Assembly: GCA_030407315.1 (NCBI GenBank)
Contig: JALQPE010003008.1
Location: 1-28,504 of the forward strand
Length of the DNA stretch: 28,504 bases
Origin: Asparagopsis taxiformis
Taxonomy: Eukaryota > Rhodophyta > Florideophyceae > Bonnemaisoniales > Bonnemaisoniaceae
Direction of reading: 5' to 3'
The notes under the pieces were generated by a model. That model was given only the letters and a program-made list of their open reading frames with translations, was not told the origin of the DNA and searched no databases. A program made the position numbers and the translations under genes. Below, one piece after another: positions 28,162 to 28,504 of this stretch (position 1 is the first letter of the stretch; each line of letters opens with the position of its first letter).

Positions 28162-28504
28162 TTACAGAACTTTACACAAACCTCCAGTTGTACGCATCCT
28201 ATTCGCCAGACTAGTTGACGCCGAATGCTTATTATATTCCTCGACGTTTTCAAGTCCATTCACCACAGCTACAGTTCCACCGGGCCAGATTTGCCACGGG
28301 TCCATTGGCTGCAGCGTCTGGCCCGGTCCATCCAGCCAGCTCCGCGCCGTTGGGATGAGAATACTACGCCGGTTCGGCTGTAAGTCCGACAACCCCAACC
28401 AGAATTCCGACGTCTGGATTACCGTCCAGCCGCTCTCATTGGGCTTCAAGTTGCCACCTCGCACACCGGTGTACATGCTCCCGCTAGCTCTCCAGTGCCA
28501 CTGC
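28162..28504 (-). CDS. Unidentified protein, C-terminal part, cut by window edge
   Basis: The frame is open from the right edge to a stop at 28162 (114 codons; an internal Met lies at 28476). I do not recognise the family. The sequence looks like real protein: rich in Trp and Gly with well-formed segments (SGWTVIQTSEFWLGLSDLQ, ILIPTARSWLDG, DPWQIWPGGTVAVVNGLENV), no low complexity, and codon use unlike the neighbouring non-coding DNA. The last 20 residues (SLANRMRTTGG) look less ordered. No signal or membrane segment is seen in this part. The N-terminus lies outside the window. Confidence 0.5.
   Translation of the reverse strand, partial: QWHWRASGSMYTGVRGGNLKPNESGWTVIQTSEFWLGLSDLQPNRRSILIPTARSWLDGPGQTLQPMDPWQIWPGGTVAVVNGLENVEEYNKHSASTSLANRMRTTGGLCKVL

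Noticed and set aside
1..28504. CRISPR arrays, bacterial operons or Shine-Dalgarno-led genes
   Set aside because: No regular short repeats with spacers and no operon-like gene spacing; all recognisable genes are eukaryotic or retroelement.

Overview
The window is eukaryotic nuclear DNA dominated by transposable elements. Evidence: two Ty3/gypsy-type LTR retrotransposons with paired LTRs, a decayed Ty1/copia fragment, a MAGE-family gene that looks like the SMC5/6 subunit Nse3, and a very large RecQ-helicase gene of the type known from fungal subtelomeres (telomere-linked helicases). Genes are intron-poor and spaced by long non-coding stretches. A fungus or fungus-like protist fits best. The gag-pol type of the first retroelement also occurs in oomycetes, so I cannot fix the lineage.

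Layout. 1-1790: no recognisable gene. About 1861-2303 (minus): broken remnant of a copia RNase H. 2420-4756: non-coding, with an AT-rich minisatellite at 2520-2620. 4757-9694: retroelement A on the plus strand (LTRs 4761-5083 and 9367-9690, 4-bp target duplication CGCT). Its gag, protease, RT, RNase H and integrase are all recognisable but carry stops, frameshifts, lost catalytic residues and a missing integrase end. 9695-15322: about 5.6 kb without a convincing gene; its first half is G-rich and enriched in TAGGG(G). 15323-16207 (plus): intact Nse3/MAGE gene. 16403-26526 (minus): one large RecQ gene, split by retroelement B. 19383-24836: retroelement B, inserted in the same orientation (LTRs 19387-19718 and 24501-24832, identical by eye, target duplication TATA), with gag, protease, RT/RNase H, integrase and a chromodomain-like tail. 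26527-28504: possible promoter of the RecQ gene, a weak CXXC-rich ORF, and an unidentified partial gene running off the right edge.

The most interesting object is the RecQ gene. Read across the retroelement insertion, it encodes cysteine/histidine fingers, a domain with the residue pattern of a tyrosine recombinase (Arg / Arg-His / Gly-His / Tyr), a complete RecQ helicase with DEAH box, a cysteine cluster, a CCHC knuckle and a short C-terminal domain. The insertion lies a few codons before the first recombinase arginine. The reading frame on both sides joins cleanly when one TATA copy and the element are removed. About five further single-base frameshifts, mostly at short homopolymers, mean either that the gene is decaying or that the assembly has indel errors.
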